A stretch of DNA of 64,000 nt from Tamlana carrageenivorans. GTDB lineage: Bacteria; Bacteroidota; Bacteroidia; Flavobacteriales; Flavobacteriaceae. The stretch lies in the NCBI RefSeq assembly GCF_002893765.1, contig NZ_CP025938.1, positions 2,499,501 through 2,563,500 on the forward strand. The letters are read 5' to 3'. The notes below the pieces were generated by a model. That model was not told the DNA's origin and searched no databases. It saw only the letters and a list, made by a program, of their open reading frames with translations. Of the stretch, positions 17,537 through 25,622 are shown piece after piece. The stretch's first letter is position 1; the number at the start of each line of letters is the position of its first letter. Position numbers and translations under genes: made by a program.

Positions 17537-18670
17537 ATGAAAGACGTTTACATTACTAGAATATCCAAGTTTTTACCAAATCATCCTGTTAGTAATGACG
17601 AGATGGAGTCGAAATTGGGTACACTTAATGGTAAAGCTTCAAAAGGAAGACGTATTGTTTTAAGAAATAATCAAATTACAACCAGGTATTATGCTATAAA
17701 TGAAAAGGGTGAGATGACGCATAATAATGCCGAACTCACTAAGGAAGCTGTAGTCAATTTATGTGACTCCGATTTTAAATTAGAAGATATCGAGTTGTTA
17801 TCTTGTGGTACCACAAGTCCAGATCAGCTTATTCCATCGCATGCCTCAATGGTTCACGGAGCTTTAAAAAATGGAAATTTAGAAGTTAATTCGCCTTCTG
17901 GTGCTTGCTGTTCGGGTATGAATGCCTTAAAGTATGGCTTTATGTCTGTGAAATCTGAACAAACTAATAATGCGGTATGTACAGGGTCTGAAAGATCTTC
18001 ATCGTGGCTGATGTCTAGCACCTATGAAGAGGAAATTAACCATCTTAAATCTCTAGAAAGTGATCCTATTTTAGCCTTTGAAAAAGATTTTTTACGTTGG
18101 ATGCTTTCTGATGGGGCTGGTGCTTTCTTATTAGAGAATGAGCCTAAAGGAAAACAGCCGCTTAAAATTGAATGGATGGAAGGTTACTCATACGCCTTTG
18201 AAATGGAGACTTGTATGTATGCCGGTGGCGATAAGCAAGAAGATGGTCGTTTGAAGTCATGGACCGATTATCCTTCGGCAGAATGGAGTACTAAATCATT
18301 GTTTGCCGTAAAGCAAGATGTTAAGCTGTTAAGTGAAAACATTCTTGTTAAAGGCGTCGATAGTTTTAAAAAGCTACTGAAAAAACATGATTTAAAACCT
18401 ACTGAAATCGACTATTATTTACCGCATATTTCCTCTTATTATTTCAAAGAACGTTTGTACCAGGAAATGGTAGATCAAGGCGTAGAAATTCCTTGGGAAA
18501 ACTGGTTCATGAATTTAAGTAAGGTTGGTAATGTTGGTGCGGGCTCCATTTTTTTGATGTTGGAAGAATTGGTCGCTTCAGGGAAACTTAAAAAGGGTGA
18601 TAAAATATTGCTTTCGGTTCCAGAAAGTGCTAGATTTTCTTTTGCTTACGCCTATTTAACTGTTTGTTAA
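17537..18670 (+). CDS. darB: Ketosynthase III-like enzyme DarB of dialkylresorcinol synthesis
   Basis: A 377-residue ketosynthase III homologue. The active-site Cys is at about 125 in PSGACCSGMNAL, the His is in PHISSYY and the Asn is in KVGNVGAGS, giving an intact Cys-His-Asn triad. DarB joins two fatty-acid-derived acyl units head to head to make the cyclohexanedione that becomes the 2,5-dialkylresorcinol moiety of flexirubins. It lies 13 bases after darA in the same operon. Confidence 0.9.
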   Translation: MKDVYITRISKFLPNHPVSNDEMESKLGTLNGKASKGRRIVLRNNQITTRYYAINEKGEMTHNNAELTKEAVVNLCDSDFKLEDIELLSCGTTSPDQLIPSHASMVHGALKNGNLEVNSPSGACCSGMNALKYGFMSVKSEQTNNAVCTGSERSSSWLMSSTYEEEINHLKSLESDPILAFEKDFLRWMLSDGAGAFLLENEPKGKQPLKIEWMEGYSYAFEMETCMYAGGDKQEDGRLKSWTDYPSAEWSTKSLFAVKQDVKLLSENILVKGVDSFKKLLKKHDLKPTEIDYYLPHISSYYFKERLYQEMVDQGVEIPWENWFMNLSKVGNVGAGSIFLMLEELVASGKLKKGDKILLSVPESARFSFAYAYLTVC

Positions 18671-18673
18671 TTT

Positions 18674-19111
18674 ATGGGAACGCTGCAATTACCGCTTCGA
18701 AATATTGGGCATTTGATTCCTCAAAAATGGCCCTTTGTTATGGTTGATACCTTACTTCAATTTTCAGCAGAATTTGTAGTGTCTAGCTTTAAAGTTTTAG
18801 AAGATAATATTTTTTTGAAGGAAGGACATTTGCTAGAAGTTGGTCTTATTGAAAATATGGCGCAAACCGTAGCCCTTCATACCGGATTCGATTATTCTAT
18901 AAAAGGCGCAAAAGCACCTATTGGTTACATCGGGGCTATAAAAAAAGCAGAAGTATACGCCTTACCGTGTTTAAACGATATAATTACAACCAAGGTTAAT
19001 ATCCTTCATGAGTTTAATGGGTTTACCATGGTAGCTGTAGAAGTGGTTAATGCGCACGGTGAAAAGCTTGCCAGTGCAGAAATGAAAACCGTAATTGTAG
19101 CCGATGCATAA
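18674..19111 (+). CDS. Hotdog-fold FabZ-like dehydratase subunit
   Basis: A 145-residue single-hotdog protein. It keeps the WPFVMVD strand corresponding to FabZ PFLLVD and the helix start EVGLIENMAQ. The catalytic loop GHFPxxPxxPG is shortened to EGHLLEVG: a His may be kept, but the Pro-rich turn is gone. Likely role: dehydration of 3-hydroxyacyl-ACP in polyene chain extension, or a structural partner of the next gene, with which it overlaps by 8 bases. Activity alone is uncertain. Confidence 0.72.
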   Translation: MGTLQLPLRNIGHLIPQKWPFVMVDTLLQFSAEFVVSSFKVLEDNIFLKEGHLLEVGLIENMAQTVALHTGFDYSIKGAKAPIGYIGAIKKAEVYALPCLNDIITTKVNILHEFNGFTMVAVEVVNAHGEKLASAEMKTVIVADA

Positions 19112-19559
19112 TATTCAATCTTTAGATATTCAAAACTTTTTACCGCATAGGGCTCCATTTTTAATGGTGGATAAAGTGATTTCTATTGATGATGAACATG
19201 TCTCTACGGCATTTACCATTAGAACTGATGATATTTTTGTTGTTAACGGCGTGTTTAGTGAGGTTGGTTTGATTGAAAATGCAGCTCAAACATGCTCATC
19301 GATTGTTGGTAAAAGTTATTTTGATGATAATGATGTGGAAGGTAAGGGTACTAAACTTATCGGTTTTATTAGTGCTATAAAAAGTGTTAAAGTTGTGGCC
19401 TGCCCAAAGGTAGGCGAAACGATCCTATCAAACGCTAAATTGTTGTCTAGATTTGATGCCGATGATTACAGTATTTGTACGCTGTCTTGTGCTGTTTTAT
19501 CTTCAAATAAAGAATTGTTATCTTGTGTTTTAAATTTGTTTATTCAAAAACTAGAATAA
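19104..19559 (+). CDS. Second hotdog-fold FabZ-like protein
   Basis: A 151-residue hotdog protein beginning with FLPHRAPFLMVDKV, a good match to the FabZ PHRxPFLxVD block. In the active helix region it reads FSEVGLIENAAQ, and the GHFP histidine is missing (NGVFSEVG). It overlaps the preceding hotdog gene by 8 bases, so the pair may form a heteromeric dehydratase in which each subunit supplies part of the site, as proposed for aryl polyene dehydratase pairs. A purely structural or ACP-binding role is also possible. Confidence 0.72.
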   Translation: MHNIQSLDIQNFLPHRAPFLMVDKVISIDDEHVSTAFTIRTDDIFVVNGVFSEVGLIENAAQTCSSIVGKSYFDDNDVEGKGTKLIGFISAIKSVKVVACPKVGETILSNAKLLSRFDADDYSICTLSCAVLSSNKELLSCVLNLFIQKLE

Positions 19560-19569
19560 TAGTTACAAG

Positions 19570-19977
19570 ATGAAAAAACGAGACGTTCCTCAAGATAAAA
19601 GTAATTTAGAGTCTACCCAATCTAAAGAGTTGTGCTATGCTGTAAATGAAAAAGGCGAGTACACGACGGCACATAGTTCGGGGTGGGAGCCTAAAACCAT
19701 AGCCTTAGATAATGCGATTGCAGAAATTAATGCGCGTATTGAAAATGCCCGACAAAACGTTATACGTAACAAAACAAGTCCGTTAGCGTATTATATGGAA
19801 GTTCATAAAATGGATGTACCTATTTTAGCCAGTTATGTAGGCATGTGGCAGTGGCGTGTAAAACGTCATTTTAAACCCAAAGTTTTTGCTAAGCTTTCAA
19901 ATAAGATACTTCAAAAATATGCCGATGTTTTTGAGATAACTATCGAGGAATTAAAAGAGATAAAGCATGGAGATTAA
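19570..19977 (+). CDS. Small protein with an HTH-like C-terminal region, function unknown
   Basis: A 135-residue protein. The N-terminal half is polar and includes GWEPKTIALDNAIAEIN and a helical stretch. The C-terminal half (about 75-132, SPLAYYMEVHKMDVPILASY through ADVFEITIEELKEI) resembles a Xre-like helix-turn-helix: a helix with the leading Met/Asp, a second helix with WRVKRH and a closing ITIEEL helix. It overlaps the BtrH-like gene by 11 bases. It may regulate the operon or act as an assembly protein; family members seem tied to flexirubin loci, but the function is not known. Confidence 0.6.
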   Translation: MKKRDVPQDKSNLESTQSKELCYAVNEKGEYTTAHSSGWEPKTIALDNAIAEINARIENARQNVIRNKTSPLAYYMEVHKMDVPILASYVGMWQWRVKRHFKPKVFAKLSNKILQKYADVFEITIEELKEIKHGD

Positions 19978-20962
19978 TTTTACGCACCACCAATCTGCAC
20001 ATTGTGAAAATGGTGTGGTATCCAACCTAATGAAGCATAATGGCTTTAATGTTAGTGAGCCCATGGTGTTTGGTATAGGTTCTGGTTTACTGTATTGCTA
20101 CCTTCCTTTTTTAAAAGTAAATCATGCGCCAGCGATAACCTATAGAGCTATGCCTGGAGCAATTTTTAAGCGGTTTGCAAAACGTGTGGGTGTGAAAATT
20201 CAGCATGAAAAATTTAAAAGTCCAGCCAAGGCCAAAGCACGATTAGATCAAAATTTAAAAAATAATAATCCTGTAGGCTTGCAAGTAGGGGTGTATAACC
20301 TGGTTTATTTCCCTGATGAATATCGGTTTCATTTTAATGCACATAATTTAGTGGTTTATGGTAAAGAAGGAGATCATTACCTCATTAGCGATCCTGTGAT
20401 GGAAACCGTGACCACCTTAACCGAAAAGCAACTCGAAAAAGTACGCTTTGCTAAAGGAGCTTTGGCGCCTAAAGGGCATATTTATTACCCAAAAGCATTT
20501 CCTGAAAAATTAGATTTAGAAAAAGCTATTATTAAAGGAATAAAACATACCTGCAAAGACATGTTAGCTCCTGTTCCTATAATTGGTGTTAAGGGCATTA
20601 AAATGGTAGCGCGACTTATTAGAAAATGGCCTAAAAAGCATGGCGTGAAAAAGGCAAACCACTACCTGGGACAGATTGTTAGAATGCAAGAAGAGATTGG
20701 CACAGGAGGAGGCGGTTTTCGCTACATTTTTGCCGCTTTTTTACAGGAATCTAGTAAGATATTGAAAAATGAAAAACTAGCAGAATTGTCTGAAGAAATG
20801 ACCGTGATTGGTGATTTATGGCGCGATTTTGCTCTGGATGCTTCAAGAATATATAGGAATAGAAAGGCTAAAATGGATGCCTATAACGATGTGGCTTCGC
20901 AGTTGGAAACCATTGCCGATAAAGAACGTGCATTTTTTAAAACTTTAAGAAAGGCAGTGTAG
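19967..20962 (+). CDS. BtrH-like N-terminal domain protein, candidate acyltransferase
   Basis: A 331-residue protein with a BtrH_N-type cysteine domain: HCENGVVSNLM places Cys13 at the start of the first helix. His126 (FNAHNLVVYG) and Asp142 (ISDPV) could complete a papain-like triad. A helical C-terminal region follows. BtrH, the butirosin enzyme of the family, transfers an acyl chain from ACP to an acceptor amine. In this operon it may move the polyene acyl chain from ACP to a resorcinol hydroxyl or other acceptor; this is inference from fold and context. Confidence 0.75.
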   Translation: MEINFTHHQSAHCENGVVSNLMKHNGFNVSEPMVFGIGSGLLYCYLPFLKVNHAPAITYRAMPGAIFKRFAKRVGVKIQHEKFKSPAKAKARLDQNLKNNNPVGLQVGVYNLVYFPDEYRFHFNAHNLVVYGKEGDHYLISDPVMETVTTLTEKQLEKVRFAKGALAPKGHIYYPKAFPEKLDLEKAIIKGIKHTCKDMLAPVPIIGVKGIKMVARLIRKWPKKHGVKKANHYLGQIVRMQEEIGTGGGGFRYIFAAFLQESSKILKNEKLAELSEEMTVIGDLWRDFALDASRIYRNRKAKMDAYNDVASQLETIADKERAFFKTLRKAV

Positions 20963-20963
20963 T

Positions 20964-21707
20964 ATGATTAATATTGAACAATTATCTAAAAAATATAATA
21001 AGGCCGAAGCTTATTCGGTCAAGGATTTAGATTTGTTTATTGCTAAAAATGAGATATTCGGACTCCTAGGACCAAACGGCGCTGGGAAAACAACCTTAAT
21101 ATCTATGTTGTGTTCGTTAATAAAGCCCACCTCAGGATCGTTTACCATTAATGGACTTACCTATAAAAAACATAAAAATCAGCTCAAACAACTTATTGGT
21201 ATCGTACCACAGGAGTATGCCTTATATCCTACGCTTACAGCTTTTGAAAATTTAAAATATTTTGGAAGTATGTATGGCTTGAAGGGGCAAGAACTAGATC
21301 GTAAGATCTATGAAAAATTAGAACAATTGGGCCTGTTAGCTTTCGCTCATAAAAAAATTGAAACCTTTTCTGGGGGCATGAAAAGACGTATTAATCTTAT
21401 CGCTAGTATTTTACATGATCCCACTGTTTTGTTTTTAGATGAGCCTACCGTTGGGGTTGATGTGCAGTCTAAAAATGTTATTATCGATTTTCTTCAAAGT
21501 TTAAATGCCAATGGAACAACTATTATATACACATCACATCACTTGAATGAAGCCGAATTGTTTTGTACCGAAGTCGCCATTATTGATCAGGGGAAACTTA
21601 TGGTTAAAGGCAAACCCAAAGCGCTCATTGATAAGTTTGATGACGCTAAAAATTTAGAGGATGTATTTTTAAGTTTAACCGGTAAAGAATTAAGAGATAG
21701 TGCATAA
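20964..21707 (+). CDS. ABC transporter ATP-binding protein
   Basis: A 247-residue ATPase with Walker A GPNGAGKTT, Q-loop PQEYAL, signature FSGGMKRR, Walker B VLFLDEPT and switch His in YTSHH. It belongs to the ABC-2 export type (natA-like). It starts 1 base after the BtrH-like gene and its stop overlaps the permease by 8 bases, so the two form an exporter unit, probably moving pigment or its precursor across the inner membrane. Confidence 0.93.
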   Translation: MINIEQLSKKYNKAEAYSVKDLDLFIAKNEIFGLLGPNGAGKTTLISMLCSLIKPTSGSFTINGLTYKKHKNQLKQLIGIVPQEYALYPTLTAFENLKYFGSMYGLKGQELDRKIYEKLEQLGLLAFAHKKIETFSGGMKRRINLIASILHDPTVLFLDEPTVGVDVQSKNVIIDFLQSLNANGTTIIYTSHHLNEAELFCTEVAIIDQGKLMVKGKPKALIDKFDDAKNLEDVFLSLTGKELRDSA

Positions 21708-22962
21708 ACTTTGGGCGTCAACATACAAGGAACTTTTACTATTAAGTCGCGATATTGGTGGGGTGGCCATACTTTTCATTATGCCATTGGTACTTATTAT
21801 TACGGTAACACTTATTCAAGATAGCACTTTTAAGACCATTTCCGATACGAATATTCCAATTTTATTGGTAAATAACGATAAAGGTGAAGTGTCAAAAATG
21901 ATCGAAAATGGTTTGGAAACCGCCAATGCTTTTAAAATGGTTTTAGATAAAACAGAAGAGGAAGCTAAGGATTTGGTTTATAAAGGCACCTATCAGCTAG
22001 CGATTGTAATTCCTGAAAATTTATCGACCGATTTACAACGTAAAGTTAACCAAAATGTAAATCGAATTATTGCTAAAATAGGTCTGGATGCACCCACCGA
22101 AGATACCCTTGATATCCCTAAAAAGGAAGTGCGTTTGTATTTCGATCCCGCAACTCAGCAGTCTTTTAAGGCTTCAGTGGAAAATGGTATTGATAAAATG
22201 GTTTCAAAAATCGAAACGGAATCTATCTATAAGGCTTTTCAAAAACAAATCACCGACGATCCTTCAGAAGTGATTTTCGAAACGGAAAACTTTATTACTT
22301 TTAAAGAAATTACAGCAAAAAATGGTGGTCAAGAAATCCTGCCAAATTCTGTTCAGCATAATGTGCCAGCGTGGACGCTTTTTGCTATTTTCTTCATTAT
22401 AGTGCCACTATCTATAAATATTGTTAAAGAAAAAAACCAAGGAACTTTTGTGCGCTTACGTACCAATCCAGTTTCGTATGCTACCGTTTTAGGTGGAAAA
22501 ACTTTGGTTTACTTGGTCGTATGCATTATACAATTTGTATTAATGTTGTTAGTAGGTTTATTTGTATTTCCTGAAATAGGATTGCCAACATTAGATGTTT
22601 CTGGGAGATTGCTTTTGCTTTTTGTCGTAACTGTATTTACAGGTTTAGCCGCTATTGGTTTAGGACTACTTTTAGGGACCATTGCTACCACTCAAGAGCA
22701 ATCGGCCCCTTTTGGAGCAACGCTAGTGGTTATCCTAGCAGCACTTGGCGGTGTATGGGTACCTGTTTTTATTATGCCTGAAATTATGCAGCTCTTATCT
22801 AATATTTCACCGATGAATTGGGGCTTAAATGCCTATCTTGATGTCTTTTTAAGAAATACTTCTGTCGTGGAAATTTTACCAGAAATCATTCTGTTATTTT
22901 TGTTTTTTATCACAACCACATTAATTGCCATAGTTTATAATGAAAAGAAAAATGCCGTCTAA
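21700..22962 (+). CDS. ABC-2 type transporter permease
   Basis: A 420-residue membrane protein with one N-terminal helix (about 20-40), a large extracytoplasmic domain to about 220 and five C-terminal helices, the usual ABC-2 export topology. It starts at a GTG inside the ATPase gene (8-base overlap). The partner ATPase is at 20964. A role in pigment export is inferred, since no MMPL exporter is present in the window. Confidence 0.88.
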   Translation: MHKLWASTYKELLLLSRDIGGVAILFIMPLVLIITVTLIQDSTFKTISDTNIPILLVNNDKGEVSKMIENGLETANAFKMVLDKTEEEAKDLVYKGTYQLAIVIPENLSTDLQRKVNQNVNRIIAKIGLDAPTEDTLDIPKKEVRLYFDPATQQSFKASVENGIDKMVSKIETESIYKAFQKQITDDPSEVIFETENFITFKEITAKNGGQEILPNSVQHNVPAWTLFAIFFIIVPLSINIVKEKNQGTFVRLRTNPVSYATVLGGKTLVYLVVCIIQFVLMLLVGLFVFPEIGLPTLDVSGRLLLLFVVTVFTGLAAIGLGLLLGTIATTQEQSAPFGATLVVILAALGGVWVPVFIMPEIMQLLSNISPMNWGLNAYLDVFLRNTSVVEILPEIILLFLFFITTTLIAIVYNEKKNAV

Positions 22963-23386
22963 AAACAAAGAAATTGTACACACTAATCAGGTGAGAGTGC
23001 GCTTTGAAGAAACTGATCCTTTGGGCATAGTATGGCATGGAAATTACATCAAGTATTTTGAAGATGGCCGAGAGGCTTTCGGGAGAAAACATGGTATTTC
23101 GTATTTAGATCAGAAACATCATGGTTTTGCTACCCCTATTGTAAAATCGAGTACCGAACACAAAAGACCTTTAAAATATGGTGATATAGCAACCATTAAA
23201 ACCATTTTTGTGGATAGTCCAGCGGCAAAAATGATTTTTAGATACGAAATATACAATCAAGATGCGCTTGTAGTTTGTACGGGCGAAACCACTCAAGTTT
23301 TTGTTGATGATATTGGAAATGGTGAGTTATCGCTTAATATTCCCGAATTTTTTATGGCGTGGAAAAAACAAGTAGGACTTTTATAA
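22940..23386 (+). CDS. 4HBT-type acyl thioesterase
   Basis: A 148-residue hotdog thioesterase. The motif TDPLGIVWHGNYIKYFEDGR contains the conserved Asp and HxNY of the YbgC/4-hydroxybenzoyl-CoA thioesterase family. It would release acyl chains from ACP or CoA during chain assembly. The first ATG overlaps the permease by 23 bases; a second ATG at 22952 is possible. Confidence 0.85.
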   Translation: MKRKMPSKNKEIVHTNQVRVRFEETDPLGIVWHGNYIKYFEDGREAFGRKHGISYLDQKHHGFATPIVKSSTEHKRPLKYGDIATIKTIFVDSPAAKMIFRYEIYNQDALVVCTGETTQVFVDDIGNGELSLNIPEFFMAWKKQVGLL

Positions 23387-23405
23387 CCTCATAATTCTTT
23401 TACGA

Positions 23406-24551
23406 TTGAGTACTGTTTATCTATCATATAATCATATACTAGCTCCCTTAGGGTTTACAACCGATGAGGTGGTTAAAAAAATAGCTTCGGGAAAAACCGG
23501 ACTGAAAGTTGTTGAAAACGAACCGGGATTTCAAGAAACTTTCTGCGGCGCTTTAATTGACCAAGAAAAGCTAGCATCAAAGTTTAATAGATTAAATTCA
23601 CATAAAGCCCACACCCGTTTGGAGCAAATGATGATATCCTCTTTAAATGAGCTTATTGAAGCTTCAAGCATACCATTAGATGCTCGTGTCGGACTCATAA
23701 TTTCTACTACTAAGGGGAATATTGATGTTTTAGAATCAACTCAAACTTTTGATAAAAACCGGGCTTATTTAAGTGCTTTAGGAAATGAAATTAGAAGGTT
23801 TTTTAATTTTGAAAATGAGGCTATTGTAGTTTCAAACGCATGTGTTTCAGGCGTTTTATCGGTAGCTATAGCTAAACGTTATATTAATCACGGCATTTAT
23901 GATCACGTATTTATTGTAAGCGGCGATATTGTAAGTGCTTTTACATGGTCTGGTTTTCATTCTTTTCAAGCTTTAAGTCAAGCACCTTGTAAGCCTTATG
24001 ATGCGCATAGAGTGGGGATAAATATTGGTGAAGCCGCCGCTTCAATCTTGGTAACACGAAGTTCAAACCATCTTTCTGATGATGCTGTTGAGATTTTAGG
24101 GGAGGGCTCATGTAATGATGCCAATCATATTTCAGGACCTTCACGAACAGGTGAAGGTTTATTTAGAAGTATGCAAGCGGCCTTCAAAGAAGCGCAAATA
24201 AATTCCAATGCCATCGATTATGTTTCTGCTCATGGCACAGCAACGCCTTTTAATGACGAAATGGAGGCTATTGCCTTTAATCGTATAGGTTTAGCTCAGG
24301 TACCTCTTAATAGTTTAAAAGGCTATTTCGGGCATACTTTAGGTGCTTCAGGACTTGTAGAAACTATTATTGGAATGCAGTCTTTAAAAAATCAAACATT
24401 GTATAAGTCTTTAGGCTTTGAGTCCTTAGGGGTCTCAAAACCTTTAAATGTTATCGGGGAAACCATTAAAAAGCCTTTGCAAATATTTTTAAAAACAGCC
24501 TCTGGTTTTGGAGGATGTAATACGGCTGTAATTTTTAAAAAAGTGAAATAA
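23406..24551 (+). CDS. Beta-ketoacyl-ACP synthase (FabF-like)
   Basis: A 381-residue ketosynthase. The active-site Cys is at 146 in VSNACVSGV, the first His in SAHGTATPFND and the second in GYFGHTLGASG, so the decarboxylative condensation triad is complete. It extends the polyene or alkyl chain on ACP. It begins with a TTG at 23406, the first usable codon before the conserved start YLSYNHILAPLG. Confidence 0.88.
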   Translation: MSTVYLSYNHILAPLGFTTDEVVKKIASGKTGLKVVENEPGFQETFCGALIDQEKLASKFNRLNSHKAHTRLEQMMISSLNELIEASSIPLDARVGLIISTTKGNIDVLESTQTFDKNRAYLSALGNEIRRFFNFENEAIVVSNACVSGVLSVAIAKRYINHGIYDHVFIVSGDIVSAFTWSGFHSFQALSQAPCKPYDAHRVGINIGEAAASILVTRSSNHLSDDAVEILGEGSCNDANHISGPSRTGEGLFRSMQAAFKEAQINSNAIDYVSAHGTATPFNDEMEAIAFNRIGLAQVPLNSLKGYFGHTLGASGLVETIIGMQSLKNQTLYKSLGFESLGVSKPLNVIGETIKKPLQIFLKTASGFGGCNTAVIFKKVK

Positions 24552-24554
24552 AAT

Positions 24555-24677
24555 ATGTCAAATCAAAGTATTAAAGCCATAGATGTCATTCGGGAAGTTA
24601 AAAATACAAGCCTGACCCTGCTAAAGGTTTTGGCTTTTGGAGGCTATTCTACCATGTTTACTTTTAATAAAAAATAA
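24555..24677 (+). CDS. Small 40-residue ORF between ketosynthase genes
   Basis: ATG at 24555, stop at 24675-24677, 3 bases after the previous gene and 2 bases before the next, so it fits the operon spacing exactly. The C-terminal part VLAFGGYSTMFTFNKK resembles the GFGG...VF...K ending of ketosynthases (compare SGFGGCNTAVIFKK just upstream). It may be a stand-alone peptide or the remnant of a ketosynthase C-terminus. No known family was recognised. Confidence 0.45.
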   Translation: MSNQSIKAIDVIREVKNTSLTLLKVLAFGGYSTMFTFNKK

Positions 24678-24679
24678 GC

Positions 24680-25300
24680 ATGTCGAAGTCATACAAAATA
24701 AAATCATATTGTCAAATCAAGGACGGTGAGCTGTCTTTAAATGGCCATCTGATCTATGCCGATCATTCAAATACCTTTTCGGAATTTATAAAAGGGGCTT
24801 ATAAATCAGAAAAAACGAAATATCCGAAGTTTTTTAAAATGGATAAGCTCAGTAAATTAGCCTTTTTAGCTGCGGATGTTTTACTGAAAAATGAAAAATT
24901 AGACCCTAGTATAGAACAAAATATTGCCTTAGTGTTCTCTAATAAATCTTCTAGTTTAGACACCGATAGAAAACATCAGGAAACCATTCAAGATCCATCA
25001 AATTATTATCCTAGTCCAGCGGTTTTTGTTTATACATTACCCAATATTTGTATAGGAGAAGTAAGCATAAAATATAAGTTGAATACCGAAAATAGTTTCT
25101 TTATCTTTGACGGGTTTAATGCGCGTCATTTAAAGATATATTCGGATATTTTACTGTCTAATAACAAAGCCGATGAGGTGCTTTGTGGGTGGGTAGATTT
25201 TGAAGATGATACCCATTATGAAGCCTTTTTGTATTTGGTTTCTTCTAATGGAAATACGGCGCATAACGAACACGAAATTAATAAATTATACAATAATTAA
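24680..25300 (+). CDS. Truncated ketosynthase-like protein without active site
   Basis: A 206-residue protein resembling the N-terminal domain of beta-ketoacyl synthases (LAFLAADVLLKNEKLDPSIE; ALVFSNKSSSLDTD; SPAVFVYTLPNICIGEVS). It ends near where the active-site Cys region would lie; that position reads FFIFDGFNA with no Cys, and no HGTAT or GHT motif exists. It cannot condense acyl chains alone. It probably acts as a scaffold or chain-length partner for the neighbouring ketosynthases, or has lost function. Homologues of similar length in other flexirubin loci would show it is a real family. Confidence 0.7.
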   Translation: MSKSYKIKSYCQIKDGELSLNGHLIYADHSNTFSEFIKGAYKSEKTKYPKFFKMDKLSKLAFLAADVLLKNEKLDPSIEQNIALVFSNKSSSLDTDRKHQETIQDPSNYYPSPAVFVYTLPNICIGEVSIKYKLNTENSFFIFDGFNARHLKIYSDILLSNNKADEVLCGWVDFEDDTHYEAFLYLVSSNGNTAHNEHEINKLYNN

Positions 25301-25301
25301 T

Positions 25302-25559
25302 ATGGATGCTTTAAAGCAAGAATTGAAAGAGTTTATCATAGAACAATTAAATTTAGAGGATGTAAATGTTGAAGATATCGAAAATGATGACCCTCTTTTT
25401 GGAGATGGCCTTGGTTTAGATTCTATCGATGCTCTAGAACTTATTGTGATGTTAGATAAAAATTACGGTATTAAATTAACCGACCCAAAACAGGGAAAAG
25501 CTATTTTCGAATCTATTGATACTATGGCTGCTTATATTACGGAGCACAGAGTAAAGTAA
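25302..25559 (+). CDS. Acyl carrier protein of the pigment locus
   Basis: An 85-residue ACP with the phosphopantetheine site GLDSIDALEL (Ser41). It tethers the growing chain for the operon's ketosynthases, dehydratases and acyltransferases. The start is set at the ATG at 25302, 1 base after the preceding stop; an upstream in-frame start would overlap the previous gene and add 34 unrelated residues. No phosphopantetheinyl transferase gene is in the window. Confidence 0.93.
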   Translation: MDALKQELKEFIIEQLNLEDVNVEDIENDDPLFGDGLGLDSIDALELIVMLDKNYGIKLTDPKQGKAIFESIDTMAAYITEHRVK

Positions 25560-25622
25560 TGCGAATTAATAGATCTCAATTTTTCTAAACATTATCAATT
25601 AGTTTTTTATCCAATAGGTTTT

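Noticed and set aside
25200..25301. Longer ACP start
   Set aside because: The added residues overlap the previous gene in another frame and do not resemble ACP; ATG at 25302 gives the normal length.
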